Shown here: positions 55,880 to 62,711 of the stretch, one piece after another
Layout: each line of letters starts with the position of its first letter
Numbering within the stretch: the stretch's first letter is position 1
NCBI GenBank assembly: GCA_035514535.1
Contig: DATKAZ010000055.1
Span: 160,075-224,074, forward strand
DNA: 64,000 bases
Source: XN24 sp035514535
GTDB taxonomy: Bacteria > Pseudomonadota > Gammaproteobacteria > Steroidobacterales > XN24
Direction: 5' to 3'
Notes under the pieces: generated by a model
The model's database searches: none
Told to the model about the DNA's origin: nothing
The model's input: only the letters and a program-made list of their open reading frames with translations
Program-made: the position numbers and the translations under genes

Positions 55880-56340
55880 ACACCACCCACAGTTTGACCC
55901 TGGCGGTTGCCACCGCCGTGTTCATCGCCTTTTCGGCGCCCACTCTTTCCGCAGAGGAGCGTCAGTACATCCAGGTTCCTGGCTGGGAGGACCCTCACTT
56001 CTCCCGAATGGTAATTGTCGGAGACACGATCTACCTCTCCGGCGCCGTCGGCATGGGGGCTAATTACGAGATTGTTCCGGGCGGGATAGAGGCGGAAACG
56101 AAGCAGGCGATGGAAAACATCAGGGACGCTCTTGCCGAAGTCGATGCGACGATGGATGACATCGTCAAGTGCACCGTCTTTCTGACCGACATGTCTGACT
56201 GGGTTTCGATGAACGCCGTCTACAAGACTTTCTTCAGACCAGACCGGCGACCCGCCCGTTCCGCGCTCGCCGCGAGGGATCTCGCCATGCACGCGAAAGT
56301 CGAGATCGAGTGCATCGCGGTGCGGGGGGATCGTGAGTGA
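55876..56340 (+). CDS. Exported RidA (YjgF/UK114) family protein
   Basis: 154 residues. A signal peptide (SLTLAVATAVFIAFSAPTLSAEE) precedes a full RidA domain: VIVGDTIYLSGAVGMG, IEAETKQAMENIRDALAEVDATMDDIVKCTVFLTDM, and the signature RPARSALAARDLAMHAKVEIECIAV with the conserved arginine that binds carboxylate. Cytosolic RidA hydrolyses reactive enamines and imines; an exported form has some other or unknown role. Starts within the stop of the beta-helix fragment, and its stop overlaps the next gene (GTGA). Confidence 0.85.
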   Translation: MNTTHSLTLAVATAVFIAFSAPTLSAEERQYIQVPGWEDPHFSRMVIVGDTIYLSGAVGMGANYEIVPGGIEAETKQAMENIRDALAEVDATMDDIVKCTVFLTDMSDWVSMNAVYKTFFRPDRRPARSALAARDLAMHAKVEIECIAVRGDRE

Positions 56341-57031
56341 GCATGCATTCGCAGGGGAACTGGAAGCGCAGCGTGCGCTGGTTCGCTGCGGAATTTCTAG
56401 TGGTAGTTACCGGCATCCTGGTGGCACTTGCACTTAACGCATGGTGGCAGGACCGGCAGGATGCCGCGCGCGAACAGGTCTACCTTCAGCAACTGGCAAC
56501 CGATCTTCGCACGAACGAGCAGCTGGCCGACGTCATGCTCGAATACATGAATGAGCGCATCCGGCTCGGGGGGCTGCTGAGCGAGGCCATCCGTGCCCGG
56601 CCGTTGCCTTCGCAGGATGTGATGAATGTATGGCTTCACGAGTTCCTGGGGGTCGCGCCACTGTACCCGCGAATGGGGACCGTGCAGGCGTTGATTGAAA
56701 CCGGCGATCTCAATCTCATCGACGACGCGGCACTGCGCACCGCCATTATAACTACGCCGGAATCATCCAGACCGCCAGCGACATGAACAACAAGGTCAGC
56801 GATTTCATGCTTCGCGCGTATGGAGAAATCCATCAGCGAATCGACGTTGAGGCACTGAGAGAAAGCGAGCAAGCCTCGTCCACCAATTGGTCAGAACTTG
56901 CCGAGGATCCTGTGTTCCGCGGCAGCATAAGCGTAATCCAGGCGGCTTATGCCAGTGCTGTAAAAGGCGCGAAAGGCGTCCTGGACGAGAGCCGCATCCT
57001 TCGCGAGCAGGTGGAATCGCATCTTGAATGA
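56337..57031 (+). pseudogene. Frameshifted DUF6090-like membrane-anchored protein
   Basis: Two frames appear to be one gene. The first (56337-56786) begins with a charged start and one transmembrane helix (EFLVVVTGILVALALNAWWQDRQD) followed by helices (YLQQLATDLRTNEQLADVMLEYM). It runs to ALRTAIITT and then hits a stop. In the neighbouring frame, the sequence continues sensibly from about 56750 (NYAGIIQTASDMNNKVSDFML) to the stop at 57031. A one-base indel near 56748-56752 would join them to about 230 residues. The pattern of an anchor followed by helices recalls DUF6090-type proteins, from memory only. Alternatively, the second half could be translated from ATG 56783. Confidence 0.6.
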
Positions 57032-57375
57032 TCCTGGATAAATGATGCGGGTGGTCAAGTCGCGTTATGCCAAATCGGATAGGCCACTGACATATCGACG
57101 TTACGGTGGATGCGGCGGAGCAAGAGGATCCAAGGGCCCGGGAGCTGGCATCGAGGTCAGCGAGCAGCAGGTCATCTTGAGGGCGACACGGGGTATCGCA
57201 ACGCCAAAAACAGCCGTCATATCGGAAAGGACACACACGCTGTTGAGCTAGCCATATACGTGTCGCATTCCAACGGCTACTCGCAGAAGCATTGGACGCG
57301 TTCGACGAATTAGTGCGGCGGTCCGGTGATGCGGGCTTTCTTATTAGGTACATCGAACAGAATCCGGAGTGGTGT
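57032..57375. other. Non-coding or decayed stretch in the cassette array
   Basis: 344 bp between the broken gene and the next frame. Only short frames with no recognisable content are seen. A GTTATGC at 57065 weakly resembles a recombination core, but no matching partner box was found. A frame open from TTG 57292 could extend the next gene upstream by 28 residues. Confidence 0.4.
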
Positions 57376-57765
57376 ATGCGCATGGGTGAATACAGAAAAG
57401 TTGCAGTATTGGCGGCGGAAAGTATCAGAGAAGGCGTGGTTCCCGATCCAGCCGACGCTTGGGCCATCGCAGCGCGAAAGGTTTTTCCTGCAAGTTCCGC
57501 ACTTCAGAACAAGGGCTGCCCTAAGGGCGCATTTCTAGGGCTTTGTAACAGGGGCATGATCGACGGCATACCGGCCGGAAAATATTCAGGACCGAGCAAG
57601 AACGGGGAGTACGCGGTAGCCGCTGTCGAGATACTAAGGACCAATCGTTTTCTTACCTCGCAGCCTAAATTGCTTTGGAAGAAGGTCGCTGGCAACTCCA
57701 AGACCGAGAATGGACAAATGTCCGTAGTCATCGGTTTATGGGAGGCAAACGTTATCCGCGAATAG
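57376..57765 (+). CDS. Cassette-encoded protein, DUF6979-like
   Basis: 129 residues from ATG 57376, chosen for the GGAG six bases upstream. The segment PADAWAIAARKVFPASSALQNKGCPKGAFLGLCNRGMIDGIPAGKYSG followed by KNGEYAVAAVEILRTN resembles a small family recalled as DUF6979; function unknown. The NKGCPKGAFLGLC segment with two cysteines is the most conserved-looking part. No signal peptide or membrane segment. Lower GC than the chromosome backbone. Possibly soluble and cytoplasmic. Confidence 0.6.
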   Translation: MRMGEYRKVAVLAAESIREGVVPDPADAWAIAARKVFPASSALQNKGCPKGAFLGLCNRGMIDGIPAGKYSGPSKNGEYAVAAVEILRTNRFLTSQPKLLWKKVAGNSKTENGQMSVVIGLWEANVIRE

Positions 57766-57860
57766 AAAGGGCCACCAAGGAGACGCCGCTACGTAAATGG
57801 CGACCGAGGTGGGCAAGCTGATCCGGCGGCTGAGCTTTATCGTTAGGAGGCTTTGGGGCC

Positions 57861-59126
57861 ATGAGCGACTCGCGTGGAATCTACGAACCGGCGCCTCCAG
57901 AGCCGCTCGCAGCGCCCACCGATCCGGGCAAGCGCCTGGAGCTGGTCGATGCGCTTCGCGGCTTCGCTTTGTTCGGGATTCTGGTCGTCAACCTCAGCGA
58001 TTTTACGCTGCACTGGGGACTTTCGGCCGAGCAGCTCGCGGTGCTTTCCACAGCCGGCACGGATGAAAGCGCGCAGTTCCTCATTCGGATGTTCGGAATC
58101 GGCAAGTTCAACACGATCTTCTCGTTTCTCTTCGGCCTTGGGTTCGCGATGTTCATGGCACGCGGCACGCAGGGTGACGCGGCGTTTCTGCCGTTCTATC
58201 GCCGCCGACTGAGTGTGCTTCTCCTGATCGGTGCGGTCCACATGGTTTTCATCTGGTATGGTGACATTGTCGCCCTGTACGCGGCGCTCGGCTTCGTGCT
58301 GATCCTGTTCCGCCGCTTGAGTGATCACGCCCTGCTGTTGTGGGCCGCCGTACTGATCTTTTCCCATCCGGTGCTCACGGCAGTGATTGTCGTGTCGGGT
58401 GGCGCGCTCGATCCCGGCGAGCCGTTGCGCGGACTGGAGGTGTGGCTATTTACCAGCGTTTTTGGTTTTCCGGCTGACTCCTATTATGCCGTGGCAAGCT
58501 CGGGCGCGTGGTTCGACGTCCTCAAGTACAACCTCGCGGGGCCGCCGTATCGTGTTGGCGAAATGTTGTCCTCGAGCCGCTTTCAGCGCGTACTGGGAAT
58601 GTTCCTGGTTGGCATGTGGGCGGGACGGCACATGATCTTTCGAAATCCGGCAGCCCACCGAAGGCTTTTCAAGCGTCTGCTGATCTGGGGCTTGCCCCTT
58701 GGGCTCGCGGGTAACGCCCTGTATGCCGCGATGATGCCGGAAACCGAGCCCAGCATTGGCCGCGACCTGGTCTACGCACTCGGCGTGGTACCGCTGGCGA
58801 TGTCGTACGTTGCTGCATTCTCGCTGTTGTGGTTACGCCCCAGGACGCGCAGAGTGCTCGCTGTTCTCGCGCCCGCGGGCAGAGCGGCCCTCACCGTCTA
58901 TCTTTCTCAGACGCTGATTTGCATTGCGCTGTTCTACGGGATCGGTCTGGGATTCGGTGGCCAGGTAGGTCCGACGCTGTTTTTTCCAATCGCCGTAGCG
59001 ATATTCGCCGCACAAGTCCTGATGAGCGCCATGTGGCTGCGACATTTCCGCTTCGGGCCCGTCGAATGGCTGTGGAGGTCGCTCACGTACGGGAGGCGCG
59101 AACCGCTGGCAAGACGCAATGCGTGA
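57861..59126 (+). CDS. DUF418 (YeiB-type) membrane protein
   Basis: 421 residues behind GGAGG. About ten transmembrane helices. RLELVDALRGFALFGILVVNL at the N-terminus, FSFLFGLGFAMFMAR, and the C-terminal DUF418 core with AGRAALTVYLSQTLICIALFYGIGLG and FRFGPVEWLWRSLTYG identify the family, related to acyltransferase 3 proteins and of unknown substrate. The ribosome binding site is inside GTTAGGAGG at 57845, which could be a cassette boundary (GTTRRRY-like), but no paired box was found upstream. Confidence 0.88.
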   Translation: MSDSRGIYEPAPPEPLAAPTDPGKRLELVDALRGFALFGILVVNLSDFTLHWGLSAEQLAVLSTAGTDESAQFLIRMFGIGKFNTIFSFLFGLGFAMFMARGTQGDAAFLPFYRRRLSVLLLIGAVHMVFIWYGDIVALYAALGFVLILFRRLSDHALLLWAAVLIFSHPVLTAVIVVSGGALDPGEPLRGLEVWLFTSVFGFPADSYYAVASSGAWFDVLKYNLAGPPYRVGEMLSSSRFQRVLGMFLVGMWAGRHMIFRNPAAHRRLFKRLLIWGLPLGLAGNALYAAMMPETEPSIGRDLVYALGVVPLAMSYVAAFSLLWLRPRTRRVLAVLAPAGRAALTVYLSQTLICIALFYGIGLGFGGQVGPTLFFPIAVAIFAAQVLMSAMWLRHFRFGPVEWLWRSLTYGRREPLARRNA

Positions 59127-59276
59127 CAAGAGTCACATGCCTGTGCGGTGCCCAAGCGAGCGGTGCTCACGAGCAACAACATCGTCTGGCTGGCCGGTCG
59201 GGGAGATAGGTAACAAAAGAATCTGGGGACAAGCGTGACTCTTCGTTACTTGTGTTGTCGTTTCAGCGGAACGAAT

Positions 59277-59301
59277 AGTTCCTACGGTCTAGCGGGCGCC
59301 C
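59277..59301 (+). mobile_element. Remnant of the IS3-family left end
   Basis: AGTTCCTACGGT then CTAGCGGGCGCCC matches the left 25 bases of the IS at 54371 with five or so mismatches. The 12 bases before it (GCGGAACGAAT) also resemble the attC-derived flank of the intact copy (GCGGACCGGAT), so the same junction seems to occur twice. Confidence 0.55.
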
Positions 59302-59306
59302 GCAGC

Positions 59307-59531
59307 TTACTGCCTGGCCCATTTGATCTGAAACTCGATCTCTTCTTCGTCATCCGAGCGTTCGTGTTCAATGGTGAACTCGGCGCGCACCGGTACATAG
59401 ATGCGTTCGCCTTCGATCTGAATCTCGAAACGGTCTCCGTTCTCAATCGCATCGGCTAGACGCCGCAGCTTGGCCACGAAGTCGGCCTTTGGGTATCCTT
59501 TTTCTACATCTCGTTCTGGCTTCGTACTCAT
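59307..59531 (-). CDS. Amphi-Trp domain protein
   Basis: 74 residues, with GGAGGA before the ATG. The sequence FVAKLRRLADAIENGDRFEIQIEGERIYVPVRAEFTIEHE, then EEEIEFQIKWARQ, is the small amphi-Trp domain, named for its amphipathic strands ending in a tryptophan. These short proteins are widespread in bacteria and archaea and have no known function. Its strand is opposite to most cassette genes, and another minus-strand gene lies 36 bp upstream of it. Confidence 0.8.
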   Translation of the reverse strand: MSTKPERDVEKGYPKADFVAKLRRLADAIENGDRFEIQIEGERIYVPVRAEFTIEHERSDDEEEIEFQIKWARQ

Positions 59532-59567
59532 GCTTCCTCCGAAGGTGGGTCAAGATCAGGATCAGAT

Positions 59568-59864
59568 TTAGACTAGGGTCATCAGGACGAGCCATGCCAA
59601 GGTCAGGCCAACGGCGAACTCGTTGCGGCCCGGGGTGCGCCAGAGCGCTCCGAACAGGAACAGGTTGTAGGGCAGCGGTGCAAGATGCAGCGCCACGGCA
59701 AGACCGGAGGGTGCGCCCTGGGTGACCGCGGCCAGAGCCAACATGGTCGCGACCAAGTTGATCAGCGTACCGATGCCGATGATGTCTCGCCAAAGGAGTT
59801 GCGGTAGAGGCACCCGGCCCCGCCAGCGGCGGGAAAAATAGTTACCCTCGACCCTGACAGTCAT
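59568..59864 (-). CDS. Small membrane protein of unknown function
   Basis: 98 residues with two or three hydrophobic segments (about 27-46 IIGIGTLINLVATMLALAAV, 51-72, 80-97) and a basic N-terminus (YFSRRWRGR), which suggests that the N-terminus is inside. The start ATG 59864 has no clear ribosome binding site. It resembles small hypothetical inner-membrane proteins of marine gammaproteobacteria, but no family is recognised. It precedes the amphi-Trp gene on the same strand. Confidence 0.6.
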   Translation of the reverse strand: MTVRVEGNYFSRRWRGRVPLPQLLWRDIIGIGTLINLVATMLALAAVTQGAPSGLAVALHLAPLPYNLFLFGALWRTPGRNEFAVGLTLAWLVLMTLV

Positions 59865-59930
59865 GTAGTTGCACTCGCTTAGAGCCTGACCGGACGTCGC
59901 TCAGCATAATTCCGCTCACCCCGGTAACAC

Positions 59931-60034
59931 CATGGCGGGGCCGCCAAGGATCCCGGGCGTCTCGATGAGGCACCGTTCTCTCGCCTGCGGCTCGAGGGCG
60001 AACCTGAAACCGCCGTCTCAGGCTCTCTTCGATG
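59931..60034. repeat. Dispersed repeat N, copy 1
   Basis: About 104 bp, nearly identical to 61395-61497 (shared blocks CTCGATGAGGCACCGTTCTC and CTCGAGGGCGAACCTG). In both places it lies on the left of a copy of the 147-bp intI-leader module. Function unknown; in the minus frame it would encode FQVRPRAAGERTVPHR in line with an ATGCCGCAG start. Confidence 0.85.
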
Positions 60035-60039
60035 GCGCG

Positions 60040-60176
60040 CTGCGGCATAAGACGCCCGCCAGCTGCTGTGGTATACGGGAGTCCAGAAGCAGGGAGTTAC
60101 GCTCATGCCAAGCGGACTATCCGCCATGTTCGCCGCATTACGATCCTGCCGTTAATACTTAGACTTTGAGTTGTGC
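60040..60176. repeat. intI leader/attI-like module, copy 2
   Basis: 137 bp related to 53729-53875. It keeps CTGCGGCATAA at the left, GTGGTATACGGG, and ends ACTTTGAGTTGTGC at the position of the attI core, which is degraded (GTTGTGC). A gene with a good ribosome binding site follows directly. With repeat N it fills the 354-bp gap from 59865 to 60218. Confidence 0.75.
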
Positions 60177-60218
60177 GAGAAGGGTACCGGATACATTCGT
60201 GCGTATCGGGAGGCGACA

Positions 60219-61010
60219 ATGAGCATCGAACGTAGCGAAGAGACGACGCACTCGGCTGACGGAACCGCAGTCGGCTTCTTGAAGCTTGGCAGCGGACCAG
60301 CGCTAGTTTGCGTTCATGGCAGCTTGACCACCGGCGACGAATGGATTCCATTGGCAAACGCCCTTGGTGAGAGGTTCACGTGCGTGTTGATGGACCGGCG
60401 CGGGCGGGGACGTAGTGGAGATAGCACCAGCTACTCACTTGACAAGGAGTGCGAAGACATTGAGGCCGTGCTCAAGGCGACGCGAGCGCCATACTTGCTC
60501 GGCTACTCATACGGCGCCATATGCACGCTCGAGGCGGCGGCGAGATATCCAATAGAAAAGTTGGTTCTGTACGAACCGCCTCTTCCCATTGAGGGTTCGG
60601 TTGTCGGGCCAGCGTTCCACGATTTTAAGGCCGCCGTAGACCGGGAAGCGCTGGATGAGGCTCTGACAATCGGCCTGCGAGATCTCGTCAGAATATCCGA
60701 AGATGAGCTTAAGGGGCTCTGGGAGACACCGCTTTGGGCAATGATGGCAGCGCTGACGCCCACATGGACACGAGAGATTTCCCAGATCGAGCAACTCGAG
60801 CTCGGAGTGGACCGATACGCTGAGATCATGGCACCGACTTTGCTCTTGGTAGGTGCCGTTACGGCTCCGCACCATGTCGTTGCCTCCAGAGCGTTGGAAC
60901 AGGTTCTACCGAAGTCTCGGTGGGTCGAGCTGCGAGGACAGGGGCATCAAGCGCACTTGGATGCGACAACGGAATTCGCGGCCGCCGTAGAAGCTTTCTT
61001 GGCAAACTGA
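60219..61010 (+). CDS. Alpha/beta hydrolase
   Basis: 263 residues from ATG 60219 behind GGGAGG. A typical alpha/beta hydrolase: oxyanion-hole segment VCVHGSLTTGDEW, nucleophile elbow GYSYGAIC (G-x-S-x-G), acid near LLLVGAVTAPHH, and catalytic His in GQGHQAHLD. DRRGRGRSGDS is the usual loop after strand 4. No signal peptide is present, so it is cytoplasmic. It is similar in layout to the hydrolase at 62712 but diverged. The substrate is unknown. It starts 43 bp after the second attI-like module, as expected of a cassette gene. Confidence 0.85.
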   Translation: MSIERSEETTHSADGTAVGFLKLGSGPALVCVHGSLTTGDEWIPLANALGERFTCVLMDRRGRGRSGDSTSYSLDKECEDIEAVLKATRAPYLLGYSYGAICTLEAAARYPIEKLVLYEPPLPIEGSVVGPAFHDFKAAVDREALDEALTIGLRDLVRISEDELKGLWETPLWAMMAALTPTWTREISQIEQLELGVDRYAEIMAPTLLLVGAVTAPHHVVASRALEQVLPKSRWVELRGQGHQAHLDATTEFAAAVEAFLAN

Positions 61011-61039
61011 TCGAAACTCCGTCGTGGTGACCAGCGCAT

Positions 61040-61175
61040 GGACCGAGAACGACGTATCGATACAGTGATCATTTCAAGGCCACCGCTGTCCGGCTGAGCG
61101 AGTTGCCCGCGGGTGCCGTGAGGATGTAGCCGCCTCGTTTTACATTCATCCGTTCATGCTGTCTCGTTGGCGCAA
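61040..61175 (+). mobile_element. Remnant of IS3-family orfA
   Basis: 136 bp nearly identical to 54437-54574, inside orfA of the intact element, with single-base deletions that break the frame (for example TGCCGTGAGGATG where the intact copy has TGCCGTGCAGGATG). Both IS ends are missing. It marks a second, older insertion. Confidence 0.88.
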
Positions 61176-61394
61176 ACTCCAGATCGGGGCCTAGTACCCG
61201 CCTCCTTGCAACGACCTGTGCGGAGTGCCGATTGGCCCTGGCAGTCTTTCGGATTCCCAGCCCGCCAGGTTCCCAGCATTCCAGGATTCCAGGGTTCCAC
61301 TCGGCGGGGCAGGCCGGTCGCCCCCACCTATGGAGACACCAAGGGATTTCAATCCCTTCGCCTCCCGCCATAACTCCCCTAAGCCCATGATTTT
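61176..61394. other. Non-coding stretch between IS remnant and repeat N
   Basis: About 220 bp with direct-repeat-like words (CCCAGC, CCAGG, TTCCA repeats at 61250-61300). Read on the minus strand, they would encode LESWNAGNLAGWESERL, a low-complexity phrase that often occurs next to four-helix-bundle (S23) genes. No intact gene is seen. Confidence 0.4.
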
Positions 61395-61497
61395 CATGGT
61401 GGGCCCGCCAGGCATCCCCAGCGCCTCGATGAGGCACCGTTCTCTCGCCTGCGGCTCGAGGGCGAACCTGGAACCGCATCTCAGGCTCTCTTTGATG
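61395..61497. repeat. Dispersed repeat N, copy 2
   Basis: About 103 bp matching 59931-60034. Here it is separated from the following leader module by 75 bp that contain a small hairpin (TTGCC-CTGAAAA-GGCAA at 61507-61523). Confidence 0.85.
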
Positions 61498-61572
61498 CCG
61501 GATCAATTGCCCTGAAAAGGCAATGAGTCCTTCTCTTGGATCGTCGCGCGCGTTGACTCCGACCAGGCGCGG

Positions 61573-61719
61573 CTGCGGCATAACACCACCCCAAATTTCT
61601 GTGGTATATGGGTTTCCACGCCCAAGGAAAGCAGGGGAGTTAGGCCGTGCACACCGGTACTATCCGGCGTTTTCGCCGCTTTTGTTTCCGTCGATTAGCA
61701 CACCTACTTTGAGTTAGGC
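61573..61719. repeat. intI leader/attI-like module, copy 3
   Basis: 147 bp, the same length as copy 1. It begins CTGCGGCATAAC, has GTGGTATATGGG and CCCAAGGAAAGCAGG, and ends in a perfect GTTAGGC core (61713-61719); a second GTTAGGC lies at 61639-61645. The next gene starts 24 bp later. Of the three copies, this has the best recombination core. Confidence 0.8.
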
Positions 61720-61743
61720 GGTTCGCAGCTAAAGGAGATCGTC

Positions 61744-62205
61744 ATGCGACGGATTCTCAGCTTCTTCCTGAGTGGATTATTCCTAGGGCTCGCGGCGCCT
61801 GGCATGGCGCAGACCCAAATAGGCGAGGAGCAGATTATGGCGCTGCTCAGAGCGCATACAGAGCATTGGAACCGTCACGATATGGATGCCTGGGCCGAGA
61901 TACTTCACGACGATGCTGATTGGGTCCACTGGGGCGGTGGCATCTGGCGGGGAAGGGTCGAGATCAAAGCTGGCCATGAGCAAATCCACCGAACTTTCTA
62001 CAAATCTAGCGAAGTGACACCGCAGAGAGTCGAGGACCTGACGTTCCTAACGCCGGAAATCGCCATTGCACACGTCCGAAGTGAATTAAGCGGAGACGAA
62101 CGCTCCCCGGGGGAGGTGTTCCAATATCGGAAGACTATTCTTTTCACTAAGCAGGAAGGTGTTTGGCGGATTCGCGCATTGCACAACACTCGGATTAGGG
62201 ACTGA
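61744..62205 (+). CDS. Exported SnoaL/NTF2-like protein (SgcJ/EcaC type)
   Basis: 153 residues with AAAGGAG upstream. Signal peptide (FFLSGLFLGLAAPGMAQ) then a single NTF2-like cone: EEQIMALLRAHTEHWNRHDMDAWAEILHDDADWVHWGG, GHEQIHRTFYKSS and VFQYRKTILFTKQEGVWRIRALHNT. Such SgcJ/EcaC family proteins bind small hydrophobic ligands or act as isomerases; no catalytic claim can be made. It is a well-formed cassette: attI-like core 24 bp upstream and a good attC directly after its stop codon. Confidence 0.82.
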   Translation: MRRILSFFLSGLFLGLAAPGMAQTQIGEEQIMALLRAHTEHWNRHDMDAWAEILHDDADWVHWGGGIWRGRVEIKAGHEQIHRTFYKSSEVTPQRVEDLTFLTPEIAIAHVRSELSGDERSPGEVFQYRKTILFTKQEGVWRIRALHNTRIRD

Positions 62206-62210
62206 CAGCT

Positions 62211-62304
62211 GTCTAACAAGGCGCTGCAGCTGACATGGCAAAGTGTCACTTCCCTTGCAAAGGGCAGCGCCGCTTTGCCACGCAGCTGAGCTTGGGCGTT
62301 AGAG
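62211..62304 (+). other. attC recombination site
   Basis: 94 bp running from GTCTAAC (a perfect RYYYAAC box) to GTTAGAG (GTTRRR-, last base off). The inner boxes pair as GCT(G)CAGCTG with CAGCTGAGC, leaving one unpaired G in the left arm, the extrahelical base expected in L''. The centre can fold further. It lies 3 bp after the stop codon of the preceding gene, and the next gene starts 12 bp after the predicted crossover. Confidence 0.82.
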
Positions 62305-62309
62305 CCCAC

Positions 62310-62642
62310 ATGAAACATTTGACTTCACTTGCAGTACTGCTGTCAGCGCTATTCGCGGGCTGCGCTACCACTCCGTCCGTACCAACATTAGGCCTCGGAG
62401 ACGTCGCCGGCACTTGGGGTGAAGACGCGACGGACTGCCAGTCAAACCCGCACACAATTGAGCTTCGGCAAAGTGAAAGAGATAGCTACTGTTGGTGGCG
62501 CAGCGACTGGCCTGCACACGAGTGCACTGGGCCGCGGATTCGCTGTGTAGTCCACCACCCAGGGCTGCGGATCGTCATTGGTCGAGGCGATCGAAACCGC
62601 AGATTTCTTGACGCCGAAACAGAAGCGCGACATTTTCTATAA
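62310..62642 (+). CDS. Small lipoprotein of unknown function
   Basis: 110 residues from ATG 62310, just after the attC. Lipobox SALFAGCATTPS predicts a lipoprotein. The stretch GDVAGTWGEDATDCQSNPHTIEL has the look of a small beta-barrel or lipocalin-like periplasmic protein with a disulfide, but the second half (after about residue 55) reads poorly, so an undetected frameshift is possible. No family is recognised. Confidence 0.55.
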   Translation: MKHLTSLAVLLSALFAGCATTPSVPTLGLGDVAGTWGEDATDCQSNPHTIELRQSERDSYCWWRSDWPAHECTGPRIRCVVHHPGLRIVIGRGDRNRRFLDAETEARHFL

Positions 62643-62711
62643 TAATGCGGCGCGTTTCCTCCGCTTGAGCGAGATCAAGTAGCGGCCCATCATGAGGGAT
62701 GATGCAGGGAG

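Noticed and set aside
57840..57855. Cassette boundary at GTTAGGAGG before the DUF418 gene
   Set aside because: No RYYYAAC partner or pairing inner boxes found within 130 bp upstream; the GGAGG is explained as a ribosome binding site.
61507..61523. Small hairpin TTGCC/GGCAA as a terminator
   Set aside because: Five-base stem, no T-run, not near a gene end.
61069..61581. Minus-strand frame of about 170 codons across the IS remnant and repeat N
   Set aside because: Made of an antisense IS fragment and low-complexity sequence; no recognisable domain, so treated as chance.
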